Shown here: positions 16,064-25,221 of the stretch, one piece after another
Numbering within the stretch: the stretch's first letter is position 1
How the letters are laid out: each line of letters starts with the position of its first letter
Origin: Paenibacillus arenilitoris
GTDB lineage: Bacteria > Bacillota > Bacilli > Paenibacillales > Paenibacillaceae
DNA length: 64,000 nucleotides
Direction of reading: 5' to 3'
Assembly: GCF_014705655.1 (NCBI RefSeq)
Contig: NZ_JACXIY010000002.1
Location: forward strand, 62,001 to 126,000
Translations under genes and position numbers: made by a program
Notes under the pieces: generated by a model
Databases searched by the model: none
What the model saw: only the letters and a program-made list of their open reading frames with translations
What the model was told of the DNA's origin: nothing

Positions 16064-17656
16064 GTGAAGAGAACGGCATGGATGAAGGCTTCTTTGACGG
16101 CGGCGATCGGCGCGGCTGTATTGGTGGGCTGCTCGGGAGGGTCCGGCACCACAAACGATACTCAGGGAGCAGGCGGAGAAAGCGGCGATAAGCCGGTGGA
16201 AATCTCCTTTTTTACGAACGGCAAGGTGAATTCCAAGGTGATCAAAAGCTATTCCGATATGGAATCGTTTAAGGAAATCGAAAAAAGGACGGGCACGAAG
16301 ATCAACTTCATGGAGGCGGCGGATGACAAGCAGTTTAATATTATGCTGGCGTCGGGTACCTATCCCGATGTGATGTACGTGCGCGGCTCCTACCCCGGCG
16401 GGATTGCCAAGCTGGTGGAGGATGGAGTGGTAATCAGGCTGAACGAGCTTATTGATCAACACGCACCGAACTTCAAAAAAATCCTTGAGGAGAACCCGGA
16501 GGTCAAAAGGCAAATTGCCCTGGACGACGGGACGATCGCCAAATTCCCCGAGCTCGCGCTGGATCTGCGCCGGAACGCGTGGAGCGGCCATCTGATCCGC
16601 CAGGATTGGCTGGATAAGGTAGGCCTGCCGGCGCCGGTTACAATCGACGACTGGTATACGGCGCTCAAGGCGTTTAAGGAAAAGGATCCGAACGGCAACG
16701 GCGCGGCGGATGAAATCCCGCTTGGCGACCAGACGGGGGCCGGCAGCCTGAACTCTTTTACAGGGGCATTTGGATTGCTGAACGGCTTCCAGGTACATCC
16801 CGCGACCGGCAAAATTACGTTCGGACCGTACGAAGCAGCCTACAAGGACTACCTGACGGCGATGCGCAAATGGTATGAGGAAGGTCTCATCGACCCCGAA
16901 TTCGCGGCCATTGACAAAAAGGCGTTTGAAGCCAAATTTTCCAACAATACGATAGGGGCGTACGGCGGCACGATTACGGGCATCAACACCTATAAAGAGC
17001 TTTTGGCAAGCACCGTTCCGGACTTTAATCTGATCGGCGTCAGCCCTCCTGTCGGGCCGGCGGGCAAGCCTTACAGCCAAAGCACGCGGCTTGTGCAAAA
17101 TGTGCCTTTGGACGGCGTCGTTGTCAGCTCGCAGGCAAAGGATCCGGTCGCGGCCGTCAAGCTGCTTGATTTTATGATCGGTCCGGAAGGCAGCCTGCTG
17201 CAAAACTGGGGGATTGAAGGGAAGAGCTATACGGTCGTCGACGGCAAAAAGAAATTTACGGATGAAATTATGAATAATCCCGATGGCCTCCTCCCTTGGG
17301 AAGCCGTATACAAATACGCGCATCCGACGAACGGCATGGCGCAAAATTTCGATTTCGATGCGTGGGCGGCCTTCGAACTGAAGCAGCCGGCTCAAAAGGT
17401 AGCCAACGAATTGTGGTTTAATGCGGACTCGACGCTGCTCCTGCCTCCTCTGCTGTTCAAAGGGGATGAAAGCCAGCAGATCAGCAGCATTATGAGCGAG
17501 GTGGATACCTATGTGCAGGAAATGCGCCTCAAATTCGTCATGGGCAACGAGCCGATCGAGCAGTTCGGCAAATATACCGAGACGCTGAACAAGATGAACA
17601 TCGAGGAAGCGATCAAAATCTATCAAGCGGCTTATGACCGCTATCAGGCCAAATAA
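16064..17656 (+). CDS. Sugar-binding lipoprotein of ABC importer (YtcQ/LipO type)
   Basis: Extracellular solute-binding lipoprotein, 530 residues; GTG start after GGGAGG. Lipobox VLVGC with cysteine at residue 23. A calcium-loop-like 'DPNGNGAADE' in the second quarter and 'WYEEGLIDPEFAAIDKKAFEAKF' are typical of the large CUT1 binding proteins in Paenibacillus. It would capture oligosaccharides and hand them to the two permeases encoded just upstream. The ligand is inferred from the pectin enzymes around it, not from the protein itself. Confidence 0.93.
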   Translation: MKRTAWMKASLTAAIGAAVLVGCSGGSGTTNDTQGAGGESGDKPVEISFFTNGKVNSKVIKSYSDMESFKEIEKRTGTKINFMEAADDKQFNIMLASGTYPDVMYVRGSYPGGIAKLVEDGVVIRLNELIDQHAPNFKKILEENPEVKRQIALDDGTIAKFPELALDLRRNAWSGHLIRQDWLDKVGLPAPVTIDDWYTALKAFKEKDPNGNGAADEIPLGDQTGAGSLNSFTGAFGLLNGFQVHPATGKITFGPYEAAYKDYLTAMRKWYEEGLIDPEFAAIDKKAFEAKFSNNTIGAYGGTITGINTYKELLASTVPDFNLIGVSPPVGPAGKPYSQSTRLVQNVPLDGVVVSSQAKDPVAAVKLLDFMIGPEGSLLQNWGIEGKSYTVVDGKKKFTDEIMNNPDGLLPWEAVYKYAHPTNGMAQNFDFDAWAAFELKQPAQKVANELWFNADSTLLLPPLLFKGDESQQISSIMSEVDTYVQEMRLKFVMGNEPIEQFGKYTETLNKMNIEEAIKIYQAAYDRYQAK

Positions 17657-17670
17657 AGAAGCGGCGGCAC

Positions 17671-17718
17671 AAAAGGGGTTGGGTATCGTTGCAGGGTATC
17701 CGGCCCTTCACCCTTTTT
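17671..17718 (+). terminator. Possible attenuating hairpin between binding protein and regulator
   Basis: AAAAGGG (17671-17677) pairs with CCCTTTT (17711-17717) with imperfect inner pairing, followed by TTAC. It would lower read-through from the abundant binding-protein message into the regulator gene. Weak. Confidence 0.35.
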
Positions 17719-17738
17719 ACGAAACAGGGGGTCTTGCA

Positions 17739-20015
17739 TTGCAAACGATTACGTACCGGATCTTTCTTAAATATCTGATTTCCCATCTCGTCCTGCTGCT
17801 CGTTCCCATTACGATTACGACGTTCGTAGTATTCGGTTTCTTTGTCGACAGACTTCAGGAGGAGCTGATCGCCGGCAATCTGAATACGCTCGATAAAGTG
17901 CGTTATTCGATGGATGAGCAGCTGAAGCAGGTTCAGCAAATGACCAATCAGCTGGTCGTGGAGGACAACAGCTTGTATCCGTACCGGATTTCGGACAACT
18001 GGGGTTACAAATCGTTCGGCATCGTCCGGGAATTAAAACGTTTCCGGATGCACACCCCGTTTGTCCGAGAAATTTGGCTCTCCTACAGGGGAGAGGAAGT
18101 GGTGTACACCAGCAGCAGCGTGTACTCCCGGTCGATGCTGGCTGACCGGATCTACCGGTTCGAGGACTGGCCGAAGGAGAAGCTGCTTCAGGATTTGAAC
18201 GCCGAAACCCGTACGACGATTCTTCCGCCCGCGACCGATCTGAATTCCGGCGAGCGTTATATGCGTATGATCGTCCCGCTGTTTCCTTATCAGAATTATA
18301 CCGATGCCACGATGGTTTTTCTCATTAACGAAGCCTCCCTGCACAGCCTGATGGAGACCTACACCCCCTCCAGCGGAGCCGTATGGATACTCGACCAGAA
18401 CGGCCGGCCGCTTACCGGTATCGGAGCGGAGCTAGGTCCGGCGGGAGCCTCCGTAGCCGAGCATGCGGCTTTGCAAGGGGACGATCCAAACCAGGAATGG
18501 ACCATAGACGGCAAATCATACTACTTTTTTCTAGTGCAATCGGAGCTTACCGGGTGGAAATACGTGACGGTGCTGCCGGTCAATGAAGCGATGCAGAAGG
18601 TGGAACAGGCACGACAGTTCTACTTGTACGGAGTCGTATGTATTCTTGCCTTCGGAGGGGCTATTATTTTCTTTAGCCTGCGTTGGAACTATTGGCCGAT
18701 TCACCGGCTGAGGCTGGCCAGCGACCGGGTGCTTCCGGCACGAACGAAAGGCTTGAACGAGCTCGAAACGGTGCAATACGCTCTGGATACGTTGTCCAGC
18801 CAAAACCGTCTGCTCGGCGAACGGGTCAAATCCCAGTCCCAAGCCGTGAAGAGGCAGCTGCTTCTGGCCTTATTGAAAGGGGAATTCGATACGGAGGACG
18901 AGCTTCGCGTCTATGGGGAAGAGAACGGCTTCCCGATATCCGGCTCTCCGCTTGCGACGGCAATCGTCGAATTCCCGGCCGGCGCGAGCCCCGGGGCGTA
19001 TCCGTCCGCGGAAGAGATGGAAAAGCTGGCCGCTGCTCCGTTTCGGGCTTACGGAATGGAGCATTTTGAAATGAACCGTTATGTGCTGGTGTTCATGACG
19101 GATAAGCGGGATCTGTCGCCGGAACAATTCCGAAGCTCCTTGAACCAGTTCAGAGATGCTCTGTGCGCGTCCGCCGGCGGCGTCGTTACTGTAGGGGCGG
19201 GCAGCATCTCGGATATTACCGGAGCCCCGCGCTCTTACCTGGAAGCCAAGACGGCGATCGGCTACCGGTTTATTCAGGGAGTGAATCGGACGATCTTTTA
19301 CGAGGACATTCCGGTCCGGTCGGAGGTGGCTGAGGAGTATCCGCATAAGAATCTCAAAGTTCTCAAGCTGGCGATAAAGTCCGGGAACACCGGCAAGATC
19401 AACGGCTCCATCTCCGGAATTATCGGGTTTATTCGCGAGAGGCAGCCGCCCCTGGCTGTTGTGCGGGGGCTGTGCTTTGACATGATCCGTATCGTCGACG
19501 GAGGCTGGCGCGAAATGGGTCTGAACGAACAAAGTCCGTCCGAATATCCCGATATTTTCGATTTGGAGCGTCTCGAAACGATTGACGAATTTGAGCGTCT
19601 GATGCTCTCGGTCAGCGCCGATCTAAGCCGCGCCTTCGACTGCGGTCCGGCAGCGGAGGAGCCCTCCGGGGCCCGTTCGGCGGAAGATATGCTTCAATAT
19701 ATTCAAAGGAATTACAGGAACAGCGGGTTTTCGCTGCAGGACATGTCCGACCACTACGGAATGGCATTGCCGAATCTAAGCTCTTACTTTAAGGAAAATA
19801 ACGGGCTGACGCCGCTGGAATATACAACATCGTTAAGGATGGCGGATGCTAAGGAGCTTCTGGTTTCCACGCCGCATACCTTGAAAGCGATTGCAGAGGA
19901 TGTCGGCTATAACAATGTGTGCAGCTTTATCCGCCGGTTCAAGCAGCTGACGGGCATGACGCCGGGCGAATATCGCGCCGGCTCGAAGGAGGGCGGCTTG
20001 CCCGGGCGGCAATAA
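17739..20015 (+). CDS. Membrane-bound AraC-family regulator with extracellular sensor
   Basis: One-component transcription factor of about 758 residues. A first transmembrane segment ('YLISHLVLLLVPITITTFVVFGFF'), a roughly 270-residue outside domain, a second transmembrane segment ('LYGVVCILAFGGAIIFFSL'), a linker, and a C-terminal AraC domain with two helix-turn-helix units ('FSLQDMSDHYGMALPNLSSYFKE' region and 'LKAIAEDVGYNNVCSFIRRFKQ'). The frame is open from 17634, inside the previous gene; TTG 17739 follows a GGGGG-containing site and is preferred. It probably senses a sugar outside the cell and controls the transporter and GH28 genes around it. Confidence 0.88.
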   Translation: MQTITYRIFLKYLISHLVLLLVPITITTFVVFGFFVDRLQEELIAGNLNTLDKVRYSMDEQLKQVQQMTNQLVVEDNSLYPYRISDNWGYKSFGIVRELKRFRMHTPFVREIWLSYRGEEVVYTSSSVYSRSMLADRIYRFEDWPKEKLLQDLNAETRTTILPPATDLNSGERYMRMIVPLFPYQNYTDATMVFLINEASLHSLMETYTPSSGAVWILDQNGRPLTGIGAELGPAGASVAEHAALQGDDPNQEWTIDGKSYYFFLVQSELTGWKYVTVLPVNEAMQKVEQARQFYLYGVVCILAFGGAIIFFSLRWNYWPIHRLRLASDRVLPARTKGLNELETVQYALDTLSSQNRLLGERVKSQSQAVKRQLLLALLKGEFDTEDELRVYGEENGFPISGSPLATAIVEFPAGASPGAYPSAEEMEKLAAAPFRAYGMEHFEMNRYVLVFMTDKRDLSPEQFRSSLNQFRDALCASAGGVVTVGAGSISDITGAPRSYLEAKTAIGYRFIQGVNRTIFYEDIPVRSEVAEEYPHKNLKVLKLAIKSGNTGKINGSISGIIGFIRERQPPLAVVRGLCFDMIRIVDGGWREMGLNEQSPSEYPDIFDLERLETIDEFERLMLSVSADLSRAFDCGPAAEEPSGARSAEDMLQYIQRNYRNSGFSLQDMSDHYGMALPNLSSYFKENNGLTPLEYTTSLRMADAKELLVSTPHTLKAIAEDVGYNNVCSFIRRFKQLTGMTPGEYRAGSKEGGLPGRQ

Positions 20016-20038
20016 AAGCGATAGAAGCTTTATTGCAA
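20010..20038 (+). terminator. Hairpin overlapping the regulator stop codon
   Basis: GCAATAAAAGC pairs with GCTTTATTGC with one bulge; the TAA stop is inside the left arm. There is no T-run afterwards, so it may stabilise the message end rather than terminate. Confidence 0.35.
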
Positions 20039-20156
20039 TCGGTCAATTATGTTCAATCCTGCCTGAATTAGACAAGCATGTGCCAAGTCAGCAAATTTGA
20101 TCTTGTTTATAATAAAAAAGCAATCATAAGACTCAGGAAGATGGGAAGGGAAGGCC

Positions 20157-21749
20157 ATGAAATCGCAGGGATCGATAACAGGCTTGCATTGGACAATGCC
20201 GGAGGCGCTGCTTCCGGAAATTCCGCCGCATTCGGTGAGTATAACGGATTTTGGCGCAGTGGAGGGCGGTCTGGCTGACAATACGGAAGCCTTCCGTCAA
20301 GCGATCGAAGCGGTCGCCAGCGCCGGCGGAGGCCGGGTGGTTATCCCAGCGGGCATCTGGCTGACCGGACCGCTGAAGCTGACGAGCCGGCTGGAATTGC
20401 ATACGCAGGCCGGGTCGGTTGTGCGGTTCAGCAAGCGGTTCGAGGACTATCCGTTGATCGCTTCCCAGTTCGAAGGGAAGCCGTCGATCCGCTGCCAGTC
20501 GCCGCTGGACGCCGAAGACGCGGAGCATCTGGCGATTACGGGGAAAGGCGTGTTCGACGGCGGCGGAGAAGCATGGCGTCCCGTGAAGCGCTGGAAAATG
20601 ACGGAGAAGCAGTGGGAGAGCCTGCGCAGCTCCGGCGGAATCGTCGATGAGGCGGAGGGCATGTGGTGGCCGTCTGCGGCAGCGATGGAAGGAGCCGGCC
20701 GGGTCGAGCGGCTGCTTGGCGAAGGGAAGCGCGAGGCTTCGGATTTCCTGCCCTGCCGCGATTACCTGCGTCCGAACCTGCTGAGCTTCCGGAGATGCAG
20801 CCGCATATTGCTGGACGGGCCGACCTTCCAGAACTCGGCGGCGTGGAATTTGCATCCGTGGGCGTCGGAGCATATTACGATCCGGAACGTGACGGTGCGC
20901 AATCCGTGGTTCGGGCAGAACGGCGACGGGCTCGATCTCGATTCCTGCCGCTATGCCGTCGTGGAAGGCTGCTCGTTCGACGTGGGCGACGACGCGATCT
21001 GTGTGAAGTCGGGGAAGGACGAGGCGGGACGCGCGCTCGGCATGCCGAGCGAATATATTACGGTCAAGCACTGCACCGTCTACCATGGGCACGGGGGCTT
21101 CGTTATCGGCAGCGAGATGTCCGGAGGCGTCCGGCGCGTGCACGTTGCCGACTGCACGTTCATGGGCACCGATATCGGGCTGCGGTTCAAGAGCGCCAGA
21201 GGACGGGGAGGCGTCGTCGAGGATATCGTCATTGAACGCATCCGCATGACGGACATCGCCGGCGAGGCGATTTCCTTTCACTTGTTCTATGAAGGAGTGG
21301 AAGGCTCGGGATCGGCACGCGACGAGCGTTATCCGGTCACGGTCGAGACGCCGGTGTTCCGCGGCATTCACATCGAGGATGTCGCATGCGACGGCGCGGA
21401 AAAGGCGTTTCTCGTGAACGGCCTGGCGGAGATGCCGCTGGAAGGAGTGACGGTTCGGGGCTTCACCGCTGCGTCGCGGCAGGGCGTCATCTGTCATCAT
21501 GTGAAGCGGCTGACGCTGGAGGATGTCCGGCTGAACACAGCCGAAGGGCCGCTTGTGAAGCTGCATCAAAGCCGGGATGCAGAGCTCGTTCGCTTAGGCG
21601 GAGAGAGCGGGGAGCCGGCCGGTACGATGCTGGCGGTGTCCGGCGATTTATCCGCGCGCATCGAATGCCGCGACCCGCAGACGGCGCCTTCGCTCCGGAA
21701 CGTAACGGCGGCCGCAGGCGCAGACGTCAAAGCGGTCCGGTTGAGCTAA
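20157..21749 (+). CDS. Glycoside hydrolase family 28 (polygalacturonase-like)
   Basis: 530-residue parallel beta-helix hydrolase that cleaves galacturonic acid links in pectin or rhamnogalacturonan. GH28 active-site motifs in order: 'NGDGLDLDS' (Asp near 257), 'GDDAICVKSG' (Asp pair 278-279), 'GHGGFVIGSE' (His 312) and 'RFKSARGRGG' (Arg/Lys). N-terminal 'ITDFGAVEGGLADNTEAFRQAI' is the usual start of such folds. No signal peptide, so it acts on imported oligosaccharides. ATG 20157 follows GGGAAGG. The 3' end overlaps the convergent AraC gene by four bases. Confidence 0.93.
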   Translation: MKSQGSITGLHWTMPEALLPEIPPHSVSITDFGAVEGGLADNTEAFRQAIEAVASAGGGRVVIPAGIWLTGPLKLTSRLELHTQAGSVVRFSKRFEDYPLIASQFEGKPSIRCQSPLDAEDAEHLAITGKGVFDGGGEAWRPVKRWKMTEKQWESLRSSGGIVDEAEGMWWPSAAAMEGAGRVERLLGEGKREASDFLPCRDYLRPNLLSFRRCSRILLDGPTFQNSAAWNLHPWASEHITIRNVTVRNPWFGQNGDGLDLDSCRYAVVEGCSFDVGDDAICVKSGKDEAGRALGMPSEYITVKHCTVYHGHGGFVIGSEMSGGVRRVHVADCTFMGTDIGLRFKSARGRGGVVEDIVIERIRMTDIAGEAISFHLFYEGVEGSGSARDERYPVTVETPVFRGIHIEDVACDGAEKAFLVNGLAEMPLEGVTVRGFTAASRQGVICHHVKRLTLEDVRLNTAEGPLVKLHQSRDAELVRLGGESGEPAGTMLAVSGDLSARIECRDPQTAPSLRNVTAAAGADVKAVRLS

Positions 21750-22588
21750 TAGCTGTGAGTCTGCCTGTAGCGGACGGGCGTGATGCCTGCCACTTTCTTG
21801 AACGTCTTGTTAAAATGCGAAATATGCTCGAAGCCGACCTGCTCGGCAATGACGTGAACCTTCAAGCGGGTCGTACGAAGCAGCTTCTGCGCTTCGCGGA
21901 TGCGGACCACCCGCACATATTCGCCGATGTGAATGCCCGTCAGCTTCAGGAAGACGCGGCTTAAGTAAGCCGGGCTGATATAGAACTGCTTGGCCATCTG
22001 CTCCAGCGTCAGAGCTTCGCGGTAATGCGAATGGATATAGGTCGTAATTTCCGACACCTTCTGATGCATCGGATGATTCGAGCCGGGCGCAGCGGGGCTG
22101 ACCGCATGCATCCGGTTCAGCCGGATCAGCAGCTCGGCGAGCAGATGGCGCACATATTGCTTGCTGAATGGCTGCTCCTCCTTGCATTCCGCGACCATTT
22201 GCACAAGGAGGCGTTCGATCTCGGGCTGCTCTTTGCCGGGAATCCGGAGCAGGGTGGATTCCTGAAAGGGAGGAAGCTGAAGAAGGCGTTCGTCTTCTCC
22301 GCGAAGAAAGGACGGAGTGAAATGAATAAGCACCCGCTCGAAGAACTCCACCTGCGAGCTTGCAGTGGAGTGGAGGTCGTAGGGGATCACGACGACGACG
22401 TCGCCTTTTTGCGCGGTATATACCTTGCCGTTCATCAGATAGACCCGCTCTCCTTCGAGCAGGCAGTACAGCTCATAAAAGGAATGCGAGTGGGCGCGCG
22501 GCATCGCCGAGGAGCTGGAGCGGCGCATGTGCTGGATGGCGAAGGCGTCGTTTTCGAGAGAATGTTTTTTTCCGATCAGGTCGTTCAT
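21746..22588 (-). CDS. AraC-family regulator with cupin sensor
   Basis: 280 residues: an N-terminal cupin-like arm ('RAHSHSFYELYCLLEGERVYLMNGKVYTAQKGDVVVVIPYDLHST') that would bind a sugar, and a C-terminal AraC DNA-binding domain with two helix-turn-helix units ('LTLEQMAKQFYISPAYLSRVFLK' region and 'VHVIAEQVGFEHISHFNKTFKK'). Cytoplasmic. Last gene of the minus-strand operon lplB-type, ytcP-type, lipoprotein, araC, so it likely controls that operon or the neighbouring pectin enzymes. ATG 22588 follows AGGAGG. Confidence 0.92.
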   Translation of the reverse strand: MNDLIGKKHSLENDAFAIQHMRRSSSSAMPRAHSHSFYELYCLLEGERVYLMNGKVYTAQKGDVVVVIPYDLHSTASSQVEFFERVLIHFTPSFLRGEDERLLQLPPFQESTLLRIPGKEQPEIERLLVQMVAECKEEQPFSKQYVRHLLAELLIRLNRMHAVSPAAPGSNHPMHQKVSEITTYIHSHYREALTLEQMAKQFYISPAYLSRVFLKLTGIHIGEYVRVVRIREAQKLLRTTRLKVHVIAEQVGFEHISHFNKTFKKVAGITPVRYRQTHSY

Positions 22589-22646
22589 CTGGCAGGACCT
22601 CCTTGGTCATCCGGCTGTGAAGCATGCATCGGTTACGGGGCGGCAA

Positions 22647-22685
22647 GAGGCGAAACAGAGCTTGAGGAAGCTGCTGTTTCGCCTC
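22647..22685 (-). terminator. Strong hairpin between lipoprotein and AraC genes
   Basis: Twelve-base perfect stem GAGGCGAAACAG (22647-22658) with CTGTTTCGCCTC (22674-22685) plus inner AGCTT/AAGCT pairing. On the minus strand only a weak T-stretch (TCTT) follows, so it may act as a partial terminator or stabiliser that sets a high binding-protein to regulator ratio. Confidence 0.55.
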
Positions 22686-22700
22686 ATTGTCGTTACGACG

Positions 22701-24206
22701 CTATTTCGCCGCGTACCATTCTGAAAATTGCTTCTGATATTCCGCGATATATTTGTCGAAGCCCGCAGCCTTCAGCTTCTCCAGCGCCCGCGGGAAATTC
22801 TCGTCGTAGTCGAGGAAGCCGCTGGCGATCGGGGCCAGAAACTCGGAGAAGACGCCGCCCATCTTCGTTTCCTCGTTTTTGACCGGCGTATTGTCGAAGT
22901 TGAAGCCCGCGCCTTTAGAAATGACCGCTTCGTCGTCCCAGGCTTTATACTGCTCAATGAAATCGTCGGGCACGGATTTGTCGAAGCGCATAAAGTTTTT
23001 GTTCATCATCAGCCAATCGGGGATGAGCGCATCGGTCGTGAGGCGCGTCAGGCGGCCGTTCTCATCGACCGTATAGTCTTTATCCTGAATGCCGTATGCG
23101 AACAGATCGTACAGCTCCTGGTTTTTTTGCAGCAGGTTGAAGAACATCACATAGCGCTCCGGATCCGCGGCGCTCGCCGATACGAACCAGGCGGTGCTGT
23201 ACGTGCCGCGGCTGATCTTGGGCAGGTCTTTGCTCAGAAAATAATTCGTCAGCTTGGCGTCCGGAACGGCCTGCGAGATCGTAGCGGCGCCTTCGAACGG
23301 ACGCGCGGCGGTTCCCGCCCAGAACATGGCCTTGCCCGAGTTCCAGTCGGATTGCAGCTGCGGCGTATTGGTCGCGGCGTATTTCGGAATGATGGCCCTC
23401 TCGTACCAGCTTCTCATTATTTGAGTATAGGCCTTGAATTCCTCGCTTTCAAACCAGCTGATGATTTTATCGTCCTGGGCGGACTCGTCGAGCGCGAGGA
23501 AGTCGTTCTGCCAGTACAGGTTTTTGTCCGTATATTCGTACATCAGCAGCCTGCGGGCGTCCGTGCTGGCGTAGCCGACAAGCTCCGGATGGGCGGCAAG
23601 CGCCTTTTCGTAAAATTGCTCCAGCTCCGTCAGAGAGGAAACGCCGCTCATGCCAACCTCCTCCAGCAGATCCTGGCGTACCAGCACGCTGTAGAATTCG
23701 CCGGAATTCGGCTTATTGCCGACCGGGACGGCATACTGCTTGCCGCCGAGCTGGAACGCTTTGAACGAATGCTCATCCACCGTTTTTTTCATATCCGCCG
23801 CAGCGCTGTCCATATACGGGGTCAAGTCCGCGTACAGCCCTTTGGCCACCGATTTGACCATATAGTTGGTATCGGTGTAGGTGGCGAAATCCTCGCCGGT
23901 CGACAGCATCAGGTCGGTTTTGCCGCCGCCGTATTCGGTCCAGGGGATGAATTGAAACTCCACCTCGGCGTTGATCTCCTTCTTGACGATATCCTTGAAC
24001 TCCGTCTTCGCAAGCTCCTTCATCCGCGCCGATTCGTCCCCGTAGAGAACGATCTTCAGCTTGGCCGGCTTAAGCCCGCTGCCAGCGCTTTCATTATTTT
24101 CGCCCGTGGCATTCTCCGTGGCGGCTCCGGACTCGCCTTTGCTGCAGGCGGAGAGGAGAAGCGTCGTTGCGAGGAACAAAACTGCCCATACCCTTTTCTT
24201 TGACAT
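22701..24206 (-). CDS. Sugar-binding lipoprotein of a second ABC importer
   Basis: 501-residue extracellular solute-binding protein with lipobox LLSAC (cysteine 21). The mature part begins with a Ser/Glu-rich linker and then 'AKLKIVLYGDESARMKELAKTEF'. It lies downstream of its two permeases on the minus strand, 118 bases after the YtcP-type gene. The genes either side (AraC regulators, GH28, GH43, CE8) point to plant-wall oligosaccharides. The binding fold is recognisable from overall composition and context; the specific subfamily is less clear than for the other lipoproteins here. Confidence 0.9.
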   Translation of the reverse strand: MSKKRVWAVLFLATTLLLSACSKGESGAATENATGENNESAGSGLKPAKLKIVLYGDESARMKELAKTEFKDIVKKEINAEVEFQFIPWTEYGGGKTDLMLSTGEDFATYTDTNYMVKSVAKGLYADLTPYMDSAAADMKKTVDEHSFKAFQLGGKQYAVPVGNKPNSGEFYSVLVRQDLLEEVGMSGVSSLTELEQFYEKALAAHPELVGYASTDARRLLMYEYTDKNLYWQNDFLALDESAQDDKIISWFESEEFKAYTQIMRSWYERAIIPKYAATNTPQLQSDWNSGKAMFWAGTAARPFEGAATISQAVPDAKLTNYFLSKDLPKISRGTYSTAWFVSASAADPERYVMFFNLLQKNQELYDLFAYGIQDKDYTVDENGRLTRLTTDALIPDWLMMNKNFMRFDKSVPDDFIEQYKAWDDEAVISKGAGFNFDNTPVKNEETKMGGVFSEFLAPIASGFLDYDENFPRALEKLKAAGFDKYIAEYQKQFSEWYAAK

Positions 24207-24324
24207 GCGTATACCCTCCTGTGATGGATCTGTTTATTTATTGTTCAATGGCCGGATGGAAGCCCGATACTCTGCAGAAACGCACGCTTCCATCATACCA
24301 TGTACAACCTGCGATAGCAGGGGC

Positions 24325-25209
24325 TCAGCCTTTAACCGAGCCGACGATAATGCCTCTGACAAAATAACGCTGAAGGAACGGATACAAAATGGCGATAGGA
24401 AGAACGGTCAGGCAGGTCATCGCCATCTTGGCCGTCTCGAGAGGCGGGGCGACCACGGCGCCGCCGATCTGCGCGCTGTTGCCCGATGCGAGATACTGGA
24501 TGTTCGCCATCATGAAGTACATCATGTACTGGATCGTATATAGTCTCTCGTCGGAGATCAGCATCAGCGACAGGTAGAAGTCGTTCCAGAATTGCAGCGC
24601 ATAGAACAGCGAGATGGTGACGAGACCGACCTGGCCGAGCGGCAGCATAATTCGGAAGAAAATACGGAAATGGCCGGCGCCGTCGATTTGCGCGGACTCG
24701 ATGACCTCATGCGGGATGCTTTTGAAATAGTTGGCCTGCAAATACATGAGAAACACATTGAGCAGGTAAGGAACGAACAGCCCCGCCAGCGTATCGTCGA
24801 GATGATAATATTTGGTGCTCAAAATATACCAAGGCAGCGTGCCCCCGCTGAACAGCATCGTGAAATACGCCAGAAAGGCGAAGAAATTGCGGTAGCGGAA
24901 GCCTTTTGCGGTGATGACATAAGCGTAGGCCGTCGTGACGAGAACGGCGCTGGCCGTGCCGATGACCGTCACGGCGACGGACACCACATAAGCCTGGATA
25001 ATTTGCTCCGCCTTCGAGTCGAACATAAATTTGTACGTGTCCAAGGTGATGCTGCGGGGCAGGAAGGAGTAGCCCTCCGCCGCAAGCTTCGCCTCCGTCG
25101 ACAGCGAGCCGGAGACGGCGAGCACGAACGGCGCCAGGCAGATAAGAGCAAAAACGCCGATGCATAAATAGAAAATTACGATAAGCGTCCGATTTTCTTG
25201 ATTAGCCAT
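24325..25209 (-). CDS. Sugar ABC permease, YtcP/AraQ type (second system)
   Basis: 294 residues, six hydrophobic segments. Landmarks 'MLFSGGTLPWYILSTKYYHLDD', the coupling loop 'EVIESAQIDGAGHFRIFFRIMLPLGQV' and the family ending 'YPFLQRYFVRGIIVGSVKG'. Starts 13 bases after the LplB-type gene. Works with it as the channel for the second importer; no ATPase is present in the window. Confidence 0.93.
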   Translation of the reverse strand: MANQENRTLIVIFYLCIGVFALICLAPFVLAVSGSLSTEAKLAAEGYSFLPRSITLDTYKFMFDSKAEQIIQAYVVSVAVTVIGTASAVLVTTAYAYVITAKGFRYRNFFAFLAYFTMLFSGGTLPWYILSTKYYHLDDTLAGLFVPYLLNVFLMYLQANYFKSIPHEVIESAQIDGAGHFRIFFRIMLPLGQVGLVTISLFYALQFWNDFYLSLMLISDERLYTIQYMMYFMMANIQYLASGNSAQIGGAVVAPPLETAKMAMTCLTVLPIAILYPFLQRYFVRGIIVGSVKG

Positions 25210-25221
25210 ATCACATGTCTC

